Virus record (IMG/VR): IMGVR_UViG_3300030105_000998
Span: 1 to 28,074 of that record
DNA: 28,074 bases
From: a virus
Direction: 5' to 3' (one strand)
The translations under genes were made by a program, and so were the position numbers. The notes beneath the pieces are model-generated. The model was not told the origin of the DNA. It worked only from the letters and a program-made list of their open reading frames with translations, and searched no databases. Positions 6,269 to 13,387 of the stretch are shown here, in pieces. How positions within the stretch are numbered: position 1 is the stretch's first letter; each line of letters opens with the position of its first letter.

Positions 6269-6446
6269 TTAACCGACTTGCCAAAAGAAAAATTTTGGAA
6301 AGGCGAGGTATTTACCTCAAGCCGGTTAAGTATTATTATTATTTTTTGAAATATTACCGGCACGAAATCGCTGCTTAAATCGATCGCAAACAGATGTTCG
6401 CTGTATGTATGTGCCGGTAAATAATTTAATATAATCGATTTAAGCA
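6269..6446. promoter_or_regulatory. Palindrome-dense intergenic element with interleaved inverted repeats
   Basis: Several inverted repeats crowd this gap. TTAACCGACTTG (6269-6280) pairs with CAAGCCGGTTAA (6318-6329), 11 of 12. It encloses two hairpins: CCAAAA/TTTTGG (6281-6298) and GAGGT/ACCTC (6305-6318). TTACCGGCAC (6354-6363) pairs perfectly with 6411-6420. TGCTTAAATCGAT (6372-6384) pairs perfectly, over 13 bp, with 6434-6446. The last two are interleaved, the order of an H-type pseudoknot. GCAAACA/TGTTCGC (6386-6401) is a further imperfect dyad. It lies between an XRE regulator gene and the recombination/replication operon. A weak promoter-like pair (TTGAGG at 6320-6315, CAAAAT 17 nt on) overlaps it. 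It may be an operator array, a replication origin or a structured leader RNA. Confidence 0.6.
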
Positions 6447-6455
6447 TACCAAATA

Positions 6456-6629
6456 TTAATATTTTATATGTTTATTAGCAAACACTTTTTTAATTAGCAG
6501 CAAAACGGCTTTTGAAGGATTGCGCAAACCTTGCTCCCAAGATTCAACAGTACGTCCAGATACACCAAGTTTATCGCCAAACTTGACAGTATTTAAGCCA
6601 AGCTTATGTCTAATCTTTTGTATGTTCAT
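6456..6629 (-). CDS. XRE/Cro-type helix-turn-helix regulator (57 aa)
   Basis: ATG at 6629 overlaps the TAA of the upstream gene (TAATG); TAA at 6456-6458. The sequence begins MNIQKIRHKLGLNTVKFG, then DKLGVSGRTVESWEQGLRNP, then SKAVLLLIKKVF. 'FG..LGVS.RTVE.WE.G.R.PS' is the classic XRE HTH with recognition helix followed by the W-E-x-G turn. The protein is almost only the DNA-binding domain, like Cro or antitoxin-type regulators. Its gene ends 10 bp before the outer arm of the palindromic element, which is the natural candidate for its binding sites. No partner toxin is seen: the upstream 116-aa gene has no toxin signature that I recognise. Confidence 0.9.
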   Translation of the reverse strand: MNIQKIRHKLGLNTVKFGDKLGVSGRTVESWEQGLRNPSKAVLLLIKKVFANKHIKY

Positions 6630-6979
6630 TATTTTATCCTCAAGCGGTAATCATTTTTACTGTCAAAATCGCATATATGTTTTTTTGAAACTTCGACAAT
6701 TCTCTCCGCAGATTTAAAATCTAAACCCATTCCATTTTTTAAGTTCTTTTCATCGCCATGCTGTAATGGATTAAATCCATGTAATACCGTTAGATACTTA
6801 CCATAATTATCGTTGTTTGGGTTTACCTTTTTGGATTCGTAAGAAATATGAATAGAGGGAATATATTCCTTATCCTCATGGCTGAATCTATCGTTATAAT
6901 TTACCTCTACAGATTCGAAAGCTAATTCCTTAAAGGTATCCTTCAGTAATCCTATTAGGCTGTTTATTTTTATGTTCAT
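6629..6979 (-). CDS. Hypothetical protein upstream of the XRE regulator (116 aa)
   Basis: ATG at 6979 is preceded by a strong AAGGAGAACAAA. The protein has an N-terminal helix (SLIGLLKDTFKELAFESV), a strand-rich middle (YIPSIHISYES, YLTVLHGFNP) and a C-terminal HICDFDSKNDYRL. No family is recognised. It is coupled to the XRE gene by a TAATG overlap, so the two are co-expressed and may act together. A toxin-antitoxin or regulator pair cannot be ruled out, but no motif supports it. Confidence 0.7.
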   Translation of the reverse strand: MNIKINSLIGLLKDTFKELAFESVEVNYNDRFSHEDKEYIPSIHISYESKKVNPNNDNYGKYLTVLHGFNPLQHGDEKNLKNGMGLDFKSAERIVEVSKKHICDFDSKNDYRLRIK

Positions 6980-6989
6980 TTTGTTCTCC

Positions 6990-7211
6990 TTAAATCTTAT
7001 TATCTAAAAAGTTAATTAAATCTTCAACATAGAACGGATAATCTTCGTCCATTTCTGGAAGTCCATAACCTTCTATCGTTTGTTCTAAATAGAAAATAAA
7101 AGATTCAGAATGATTATATTCTAAATGATTATTAAGTTCATCAATTAAATATAGCTTTATTGCTTTTCTAACCTTTGTTTTACCAAGTCCTTTTAATATT
7201 AACTGTTTCAT
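6990..7211 (-). CDS. Hypothetical acidic protein (73 aa)
   Basis: It has a short basic N-terminus (LKGLGKTKVRKAIKLYL) followed by a strongly acidic, aromatic C-terminal half (GYGLPEMDEDYPFYVEDLI). No family is recognised. ATG at 7211 has a near-perfect AGGAGG six to seven nt upstream, so high translation is likely. The size and charge resemble early phage host-takeover proteins, but that is only an analogy. Confidence 0.7.
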   Translation of the reverse strand: MKQLILKGLGKTKVRKAIKLYLIDELNNHLEYNHSESFIFYLEQTIEGYGLPEMDEDYPFYVEDLINFLDNKI

Positions 7212-7229
7212 TTTGTCCTCCTAAAGACG

Positions 7230-7248
7230 AAGTAGCTTTACGCTACCT
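7230..7248 (-). other. Intercistronic hairpin upstream of the 73-aa gene
   Basis: On the minus strand AGGTAGC, loop GTAAA and GCTACTT form a 7-bp stem with one G-U pair, about 17 nt before the AGGAGG of the next gene. There is no following T run, so it is more likely an mRNA-stability or processing element than a terminator. Confidence 0.4.
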
Positions 7249-7261
7249 CTTTTCCAACTGA

Positions 7262-7552
7262 TTAATAAGTCCAAACATTCATTAAGAATTTCATTAGTCC
7301 AAAGCTTTTAAAATCATCTCTTTTTATTGCTTCATTTAAACCCCAAGCCCCAACCCATCGCCCCCAAGCTTCGTTGTAGACTACAACATATTGCACAGGA
7401 TACGATAATGGCCCAAATGTTTGATCAATTTGCTTTGTTAATTTTATCATAGCTTTATCTGCTGATTCTTCAGTAGCATAACTTTTACAAGGATTTTTAG
7501 TTTCTACTCTACGATCTTCTATTCGTTTAAGTAAATCTTTTATAATGTTCAT
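7262..7552 (-). CDS. Hypothetical protein, first gene of the early operon (96 aa)
   Basis: The sequence shows MNIIKDLLKRIEDRRVE, then KSYATEESADKAMIKLTKQI, then VQYVVVYNEAWGRWVGAWGL near the middle. The pattern of a charged helix, 'YATEE.A.KA' and 'Y.VVY....GRWV..' is reminiscent of small phage proteins that carry a compact alpha/beta fold, but no family is named. I chose ATG at 7552, which has AGGT about 7 nt upstream. ATG at 7585 is also possible but would sit almost on the predicted transcription start. Confidence 0.65.
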   Translation of the reverse strand: MNIIKDLLKRIEDRRVETKNPCKSYATEESADKAMIKLTKQIDQTFGPLSYPVQYVVVYNEAWGRWVGAWGLNEAIKRDDFKSFGLMKFLMNVWTY

Positions 7553-7596
7553 TTTATTACCTATTTGTTGTTTATTGTTTCTCATTACGTAGTTAA

Positions 7597-7624
7597 TGTA
7601 TACTGCATTGTAGTATTAATACAA
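7597..7624 (-). promoter_or_regulatory. Candidate promoter of the early operon
   Basis: Minus-strand TTGTAT (7624-7619), 16-base spacer, TATACA (7602-7597), overlapping an inverted repeat TTGTA/TACAA (7608-7624) that could be an operator. It is placed between the late-operon terminator and the first early gene, where a promoter is needed. The -35 match is poor. Confidence 0.35.
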
Positions 7625-7628
7625 GTAA

Positions 7629-7670
7629 ATAATAAAATAAAAAACCCCCTTACTCAAAGAATAAGAGGGT
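7629..7670 (-). terminator. Rho-independent terminator of the late operon
   Basis: Read on the minus strand, ACCCTCTTA (7670-7662) pairs over nine positions, including one G-U, with TAAGGGGGT (7652-7644). The loop is nine bases and the stem is followed directly by TTTTTTATTTTATT. It lies 25 nt after the last late gene and is the best intrinsic terminator seen in the window. Confidence 0.85.
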
Positions 7671-7694
7671 AGAGGGGTGTATAAAAAAAAGGGT

Positions 7695-8009
7695 TTAGCT
7701 TTTGCCGTTTAATCTTCCGCGAATAAACTGTAAATTATCGCTTAAATCATCAATTTCTTTTATTAACGATTCGTGCTTTCGATCTCTTTCGTTTCGATTT
7801 TCCGTATCTGATCGATCCCAACGTGTAAGCATTTTTAAAATTATTGATTCAGTATTATTTGATTTTGTTTCAATTTTTGCAATTGCTTGCCTAATTTGAT
7901 CTAAATCTTCGTTTTGTAATTTTTGGCTTTTAATTAAATTTGTTATCATTAAAACAAACAATGCAACAATTACGCCAATTGCTCCATATTCCCCATATAC
8001 TTCAATCAT
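7695..8009 (-). CDS. Membrane-anchored coiled-coil protein, possible inner-membrane spanin or holin accessory (104 aa)
   Basis: One N-terminal membrane segment (YGAIGVIVALFVLMITNLI, about residues 8-26) is followed by a long charged helical domain with coiled-coil spacing (NEDLDQIRQAIAKIETK to DDLSDNLQFIRGRL). An N-terminal anchor plus an alpha-helical ectodomain is the architecture of Rz-type inner-membrane spanins. The overlapping upstream gene encodes a lipoprotein, as expected for an Rz/Rz1 pair, but the order is reversed and the lysozyme lies far away at 16907. It could equally be a structural membrane protein. It is the last gene before the late terminator. Confidence 0.55.
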   Translation of the reverse strand: MIEVYGEYGAIGVIVALFVLMITNLIKSQKLQNEDLDQIRQAIAKIETKSNNTESIILKMLTRWDRSDTENRNERDRKHESLIKEIDDLSDNLQFIRGRLNGKS

Positions 8010-8229
8010 TTATTATATTTCCTGATTTTAAACCAATAGGGTTTTTAATTTTTATATTTTCCATTCTATTGTGTTTGAAGCACCAATGCGTGGAATTATT
8101 ATAAATACTTTCTGATAAATAAACGTGACTTTTGTGCTTATCGTCTACTATATAATTATGCATAACGTTAGCACTACATCCTGTGCAAAATAGTATGATA
8201 GTAAATAAAAAAAAATTAGTTTTGAGCAT
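8002..8229 (-). CDS. Small lipoprotein, possible outer-membrane spanin (75 aa)
   Basis: Starting at ATG 8229, the protein has MLKTNFFLFTIILFCTGCSA, a signal peptide ending in a lipobox-like CTGC, so the cysteine at about residue 18 is the likely lipidation site. The mature part is about 58 residues, polar, with another Cys and several His. It overlaps the downstream membrane coiled-coil gene by 8 nt. Lipoproteins of this size beside a membrane coiled-coil protein suggest spanins for outer-membrane disruption; it lacks the proline richness of classic Rz1. Inference only. Confidence 0.6.
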   Translation of the reverse strand: MLKTNFFLFTIILFCTGCSANVMHNYIVDDKHKSHVYLSESIYNNSTHWCFKHNRMENIKIKNPIGLKSGNIIND

Positions 8230-8440
8230 ATAAAGAATCAATATTCATTTTTATTAGCAATAAAAGCGAATCCGCTTTAAAGGCACTATATGCTAATTCT
8301 GTTTTTATTTGGTTTTTACTTTTACCAATTCTAAATGCTACATCTTCACAACTTAACGCAAAAAAAAGAATTGCAGACACAACAGCTAATATGATTGATG
8401 TATTGAAAATTAAATTGATTTTTTGTATCGCTTTTTCCAT
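8216..8440 (-). CDS. Small membrane protein (74 aa)
   Basis: A short basic N-terminus (MEKAIQKINLIFNTS) precedes a single hydrophobic segment (IILAVVSAILFFALS, about 16-30) and a polar helical tail (GKSKNQIKTELAYSAFKAD). Type and topology suggest an inner-membrane protein with one span, such as a holin-like or lysis accessory protein. ATG at 8440 overlaps the stop of the upstream structural gene by one base. No family recognised. Confidence 0.55.
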   Translation of the reverse strand: MEKAIQKINLIFNTSIILAVVSAILFFALSCEDVAFRIGKSKNQIKTELAYSAFKADSLLLLIKMNIDSLYAQN

Positions 8441-9528
8441 TAAAATTCTTCCTCTACTGTTAATGATATATTATATATTTCTGGTGCAATTTGTGTCATA
8501 TCTAATGAGTTGTTTGCAAATCGTCCAAATATGTGTTCTGATTCGGCATTGTCACCTTTTGAACTTTTATCAATTGAAAATATAAAAGGGATATGATTTC
8601 CATTTGTCATATTCCACACATTAGATACAAAATTATCATCTGCTGCAATAGCATCATATTCATCAGGCATTAGTTGCTCATTAGTTAAAAAGCTAAATTT
8701 CATATCATAAATTATTCGCCCACCATAAGTATCAAATCCATTTGATGCTGTCGTGAACGGCGATTTAGATGTGCTTGTTGCTGTTCTGCCAAAGGTGTTT
8801 AAATTGCTAAATCTTTGACCGCCTTGTGATTCTTGTAAATCGTTTAGTCTATTGTATGAAATCATCCGGGTTAAATCTAAATCAGGCGAATGTGGCATAT
8901 CAAAGTATTCGCCAAGCATAATACAACCAACAAAAAAATCGGTACTGCCCCACGTTCCATTTTCTGCAACGCCTGTATTTGTGGTATTTCCTTCAAACTG
9001 GATTGCCCAATATCTCAACGTGTTTTCTGCAAAACTTATTATTGTGCTTCCATCGGCTGCCGGTTCAATAACTACATCTTTATCATCAGCAGCGGCGGTC
9101 GTTGTATCTCCATTTACAATTTCAAGCATGGAATTGTTTGCCCATGTAATATCTGCTGTGTCTGCATTTCCACCATTTAATGCTGTAATATCAGTTGCTT
9201 CATCACCGGCGAATATTCTTATTTTCCCTGCTGAAGAAACTAAATTATGATTTAATATCGCAATATATGATTTTTTAAATGTCGTGCTTTGTGTGTCAAT
9301 TGTTATTAATACGTGTCCATCGGTGTCTGCACTTGTATCAAAAGTAACTTTATTTAATGGCCGCATATCAAAAAGTTCTGGCTCTGATCCTGTTGTAAAT
9401 GTTCCCATAAAACCATTTCCGGCATGAGTTGCAGTTACGTCAAAATTAGTATTTTGTGCAACTCCACGGCTCATTAAATAATTTAATAAGTCTGGATAAA
9501 AACGTGGAGTGCCAATATTCATATTCAT
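8440..9528 (-). CDS. Phage tail/structural protein (362 aa)
   Basis: The protein is rich in Thr, Asn, Asp and Gly, and appears all-beta, beginning MNMNIGTPRFYPDLLNYL. 'Y.DLL.Y...RG' followed by jelly-roll-like beta segments (SYIAILNHNL, RYWAIQFEGN) is common in distal tail or receptor-binding modules. Late position after the tail hub supports a tail-tip, distal tail or side-fibre protein. ATG at 9528 has AAAGGA six nt upstream. Precise role not determined. Confidence 0.6.
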   Translation of the reverse strand: MNMNIGTPRFYPDLLNYLMSRGVAQNTNFDVTATHAGNGFMGTFTTGSEPELFDMRPLNKVTFDTSADTDGHVLITIDTQSTTFKKSYIAILNHNLVSSAGKIRIFAGDEATDITALNGGNADTADITWANNSMLEIVNGDTTTAAADDKDVVIEPAADGSTIISFAENTLRYWAIQFEGNTTNTGVAENGTWGSTDFFVGCIMLGEYFDMPHSPDLDLTRMISYNRLNDLQESQGGQRFSNLNTFGRTATSTSKSPFTTASNGFDTYGGRIIYDMKFSFLTNEQLMPDEYDAIAADDNFVSNVWNMTNGNHIPFIFSIDKSSKGDNAESEHIFGRFANNSLDMTQIAPEIYNISLTVEEEF

Positions 9529-9538
9529 TTATATTCCT

Positions 9539-11926
9539 TTATACATCTACATCGCCAACTTGAATACATTCAATATTTGCGAAAGTTATTGATTTGCTTA
9601 TATCTGTTATCATATAAAATTTATTTGTGCTATCGTCGTTTACAGCAACCCCATAAATTTTCGGTTTTGTAAAGTTTGTAAAATTAATAATATCACCTAT
9701 TTCAAGATGATTATATTTTGGGCTATTTGTTGAAAAATTAATAATATTTTTTCTACTTTTCATTAAATTTTTATATGCAACAGATAATTTTGTTGCTGTT
9801 GTATCGTCAATTATTTGACTCGCAAGAATTTCAATTGTAGCGGGTTGATTAAAGCCATTTACTGTTGTTCCTTGTGAGGTTGAATCGCTTGATGTTGCTT
9901 CTGATAATGTTTGTTTAGCACCATAATCATAATTGTATTTAAAAACAATTTTATTTTTTACAAGGCTTAAAGCGGTTTTTGTAATATTATTTAAATTTAT
10001 ATCGTTTAAATTAATTGTTGCATCAACAGTTGAATAATCTTCTAATGCTCTTAATGTTTTAATTTTAAATTTTCCATCACCACTCATAAACACGTATGAA
10101 AAAGTTAGTTTTGCAAGTTTATCAATAAAGTCTTGTGAATCAATAAATTTAAATTGTGAAAAAGCAAATTTAACGTCTGCAACATCATCAACATATACTG
10201 AACCTAAATTTCCGTTTGTCGTATTACCAGAAGCATCAAAAGTTTCGACATCAATTTCAATCCCTGTTGTTGATGAATCAAGTTCTAATTCGTCACGCAA
10301 AACGCTTTCTATTATATAAATCGGATTTTCAATTAAATCATTAACGCCATAACCGGGATCAGCAGAACCACCATTTTCAGAATTTCTTGCGTTTGAATTT
10401 ATCGTATCAATCCAAGCACCATACTTTCTACCTTTACCAGAATAATATACATAATCAATTTTGGCCGGTACTACAATAGAAGGCTGTATTACATACGTAT
10501 AAAATTCTTGATATCCTTCGTAGCCAGTTCTTTCGTTGTCGTTTCGCATTCTTTGTGCGTATCTGTAACCCTCAAATATTTCTTCGTCTTGGTACTCTAT
10601 AAAATTATCTAATGTAAAATCAACTCGTAGACCAGATTCTGAAATTTGTGCAGCGTTGTTATTGTCACCACTTCCCGCATTTAATGTATAAATAATTGAA
10701 CCTTCAAAATCCCACGCTTTTCTTTTATCCGATGTGAAATAGCTCGAAGCATCTCGCTCTGTTTCTGCGTTTGTGACAGCGTTAGTTTCTGCAATTCCTG
10801 TTGAGCCAACTGTAATTGTAAAATTACCACTTGCGCCGCTTGCTGAAAAATCTGTTACTGTTCCCCATTTTGTTAATAAATTAACTCCAGAATATGTACC
10901 TAATTTATTAATTTTTGGAAATGCAAACGTTAAACTGGCAACAGAATTATTTGTTGTTGCTCCATTTGCTAACCATTGTGCAATTGCTGAAAAAGAACCA
11001 TCGCCGACACGTTCTTCGTTTGCTACTGATCCGCTTCCTGTAACTGCTTCTGCCGCTAAATTTGACGTACTTAATGGAAGGTAAATTGATGCTTCTTTAC
11101 CTCTAAAATCAATTAATGATTTTCCGTTATATGTTCCAGAAGTTGGTAAACTTACCGCATTATTAGCGTTTGTAAGTGTTGCATAAAAGCCGTCTTTATA
11201 TGTATAAATATTTTCTGCGTCTAAAGTATGTATTGATTCATTATCTGCTAATGCTTTTGATTCTTGACCTTGAACATCCCATTGATCAACAATAATTGCG
11301 GGAAATGCTCCTTTGTAAAAATTATGCAATCTATCAAAATGACCTGTTGGTATTGTTCCAATATCCGTTTTTGCATGAAAATCGCCAAAAGCCATTGGAA
11401 TCGGTTTACCGGCATTTTTAATTGCAACTCCGCTATATGTTGTTTTGGCAACTGTTGCGGTTGGCAATCTTTTATGAAACTTTGTACTATTGTCTAATAA
11501 TGATAATGCAATATCATTTTTATCATATTTAAACTCGCCTGAAATAACACCGGAAGCAATCATCCTTGCGGGAGTATCAAGCGTTGCAGTTTCGTTAGTA
11601 TTTAAAAACAATTCCCATTTACGATTTGCAAAATTATTAGTTTCAAATAAATCAGAAAAACGTCCACCTTTAATTGAATTATCAGAATTAATTAAGGTTA
11701 CGGACATATTCCCGGTTGATGTAGTAAAATTAAAAAAATCTATTGATTGTCGATATACTCCCCAAGATGCAACAATACCATAATAAATATCTGTACCATC
11801 GTGCCTATGTCTATCGCTCACACCAATAAAAGCAGATTCATCGTTAAAGTATAGTTTAAGCACCCAAAATGCCGTTGTATTGGAGTTTTTTAAGGCATTT
11901 GATAGATCAGTATCAAAAGATAACAT
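9539..11926 (-). CDS. Putative tail hub / tail tip protein (795 aa)
   Basis: This is one of the two largest ORFs. It lies directly after the tape measure, where siphophages encode the distal tail and tail-associated hub proteins. The N-terminal 200 residues (FWVLKLYFNDESAFIGVSDR, YGIVASWGVYRQSIDFF) resemble the 'Y.G.V.SWG......F' opening of tail-hub proteins with gp27-like beta domains. A later part (IDSQDFIDKLAKLTFSYVF, then GDGKFKIKTL, and DIINFTN near the C-terminus) is hub-like. The middle is low in charge and rich in Thr/Asn/Gly, as in adhesin inserts. It could carry receptor-binding functions. The assignment is by position and style, not by a diagnostic motif. Confidence 0.6.
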   Translation of the reverse strand: MLSFDTDLSNALKNSNTTAFWVLKLYFNDESAFIGVSDRHRHDGTDIYYGIVASWGVYRQSIDFFNFTTSTGNMSVTLINSDNSIKGGRFSDLFETNNFANRKWELFLNTNETATLDTPARMIASGVISGEFKYDKNDIALSLLDNSTKFHKRLPTATVAKTTYSGVAIKNAGKPIPMAFGDFHAKTDIGTIPTGHFDRLHNFYKGAFPAIIVDQWDVQGQESKALADNESIHTLDAENIYTYKDGFYATLTNANNAVSLPTSGTYNGKSLIDFRGKEASIYLPLSTSNLAAEAVTGSGSVANEERVGDGSFSAIAQWLANGATTNNSVASLTFAFPKINKLGTYSGVNLLTKWGTVTDFSASGASGNFTITVGSTGIAETNAVTNAETERDASSYFTSDKRKAWDFEGSIIYTLNAGSGDNNNAAQISESGLRVDFTLDNFIEYQDEEIFEGYRYAQRMRNDNERTGYEGYQEFYTYVIQPSIVVPAKIDYVYYSGKGRKYGAWIDTINSNARNSENGGSADPGYGVNDLIENPIYIIESVLRDELELDSSTTGIEIDVETFDASGNTTNGNLGSVYVDDVADVKFAFSQFKFIDSQDFIDKLAKLTFSYVFMSGDGKFKIKTLRALEDYSTVDATINLNDINLNNITKTALSLVKNKIVFKYNYDYGAKQTLSEATSSDSTSQGTTVNGFNQPATIEILASQIIDDTTATKLSVAYKNLMKSRKNIINFSTNSPKYNHLEIGDIINFTNFTKPKIYGVAVNDDSTNKFYMITDISKSITFANIECIQVGDVDV

Positions 11927-13387
11927 TTACCTTGTTATCCTTGCTTGACCTGTTGATACTGCTTTGTTTATTGCCGGGATTATTGAATTAGCTGCAAAAT
12001 TATGATCAATTACACCCATCCCGCCAAAATTTTGATTTATTGTTATTTTTGCGCTTCCAGAAGAACTTGCGCTTGGTGAAGTTTGGGTGGGCGATGCACC
12101 AAAAAGAAATTTTATGCCAGATGCTATAAATCCGCCTGTTCCGCCTGATGCAAAAGCCATAGCGGATATTTTATCTTGTAATAATTTTTGTAGTTTCATT
12201 TGAGCGGTTATTAATACTTGTTGTAACAACATTCTTTTAAATGCTTCCGTTACGCTATCGCCCATTATTGCAGATGTAGCAAGCGAAGTTGCTGTGCGTG
12301 CTGTAAAAGAGGCTAATTTTTCTGATTCTATTTTTGTGAATGTTATTGCATTTTTTATTTCTTCATAAACAACTGGTTCGGCTTTTAAAAATTCAAATCC
12401 AAATTTGCGAATTTCTAATGCTTGTGCTTCTAATTCTACAATTTCCATGCCTATACTATGTTTTTGCTTTAAAGTAAGAATTAATTCCTGATCTTTTTCA
12501 TGAAAATCACTAAAACTTTTTATTTGCGCTTTTTGGGCATCAGTTCGTTCTTTGATAAGCGATATCGTACTTCCAAGGTCTTTATTAACTTTAGCAAACA
12601 TATCAAAAAAATTTTTAAAAAAACCTTCTTCTTCTTCTATTACTTCACCTAATTGAACATCATTAACACCCTTTAATTGTTTTAAAAAGAAAGAAACATT
12701 ATTCGCTGCCTCTTTAAATGCGTTTGACATTTTAATTACAATTGGAGCAAATAAAACGCCCATTGCTTCGCCGGTATCGCCTAACGCGTTTTTCATTTGC
12801 GTAATTTGCCCGGTCATTGTTCCCGCTTGTGCCGCAGCTTGCCCGCCAAATTTATCCGCAATAGATTCAGTAAGCGAATTTAAACGATCGGTTGAACCTA
12901 CCGCCCCTTGCACTTCTATTCCGTACCTTGACATTGCATTCGTCGACGAACCTAATGTCTTTGATACAAGATCAGCAGCGGCATTTAAATCCATACCTTT
13001 TGCAGCCGCAAGGTCTAAAGTTGCTTTTGTTGCTAATTTTATTTGTTCTTCATCTTTCACAAAAGCTGCAATTAATGCTTGTGCTTCAATTATTGTTTCA
13101 TCGCCAAACATCGACACTTGCTGCAAGGCACTTGCTTGTTTTAATAAAGCGTTAGAAGTTCTTCCCAATGCAGTTTCTAATTTTTTTTCTGCAAGTTCTT
13201 GTTCGCCTGATAATCTAATTGCCGCGCTAAATCCACGAATTAAACCGCTTGCGGCAAAAAAACTTGCGCCGGCAACTGCGGCAGCTTTTCCAAGTTTAGA
13301 TATTCCGCCGGAAACGCCTTGTAATTCTTTTTTTGTTTTTTTTGCTCCAGCAGCTCGTACTTTTATATTTAAATTTTTATCAGCCAT
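11927..13387 (-). CDS. Tail tape measure protein (486 aa)
   Basis: Diagnostic style: alternating Ala/Gly/Lys-rich helices, hydrophobic segments (AAAVAGASFFAASGLIRGF near residues 33-52) and 'ALGDTGEAMGVLFAPIV', the signature segment of tape measure proteins. It also has the stretch 'KFGGQAAAQAGTMTGQITQM'. The C-terminus is Gly/Ser-rich. It follows the tail assembly chaperones, the usual order. Tape measure length sets tail length. At roughly 0.15 nm per residue, 486 aa would correspond to a tail of about 70 nm, short for a siphophage. ATG at 13387 overlaps the preceding frame by 8 nt. Confidence 0.9.
   Translation of the reverse strand: MADKNLNIKVRAAGAKKTKKELQGVSGGISKLGKAAAVAGASFFAASGLIRGFSAAIRLSGEQELAEKKLETALGRTSNALLKQASALQQVSMFGDETIIEAQALIAAFVKDEEQIKLATKATLDLAAAKGMDLNAAADLVSKTLGSSTNAMSRYGIEVQGAVGSTDRLNSLTESIADKFGGQAAAQAGTMTGQITQMKNALGDTGEAMGVLFAPIVIKMSNAFKEAANNVSFFLKQLKGVNDVQLGEVIEEEEGFFKNFFDMFAKVNKDLGSTISLIKERTDAQKAQIKSFSDFHEKDQELILTLKQKHSIGMEIVELEAQALEIRKFGFEFLKAEPVVYEEIKNAITFTKIESEKLASFTARTATSLATSAIMGDSVTEAFKRMLLQQVLITAQMKLQKLLQDKISAMAFASGGTGGFIASGIKFLFGASPTQTSPSASSSGSAKITINQNFGGMGVIDHNFAANSIIPAINKAVSTGQARITR

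Noticed and set aside
6244-6447. A 67-codon minus-strand frame across the palindromic element
   Set aside because: No Shine-Dalgarno, it overlaps the start of the next gene, and its bases are explained by several long inverted repeats. I cannot fully exclude it.
8852-9250. 132-codon plus-strand ORF opposite the tail protein gene
   Set aside because: Mirror of a well-supported minus-strand structural gene. Every other supported gene lies on the minus strand.
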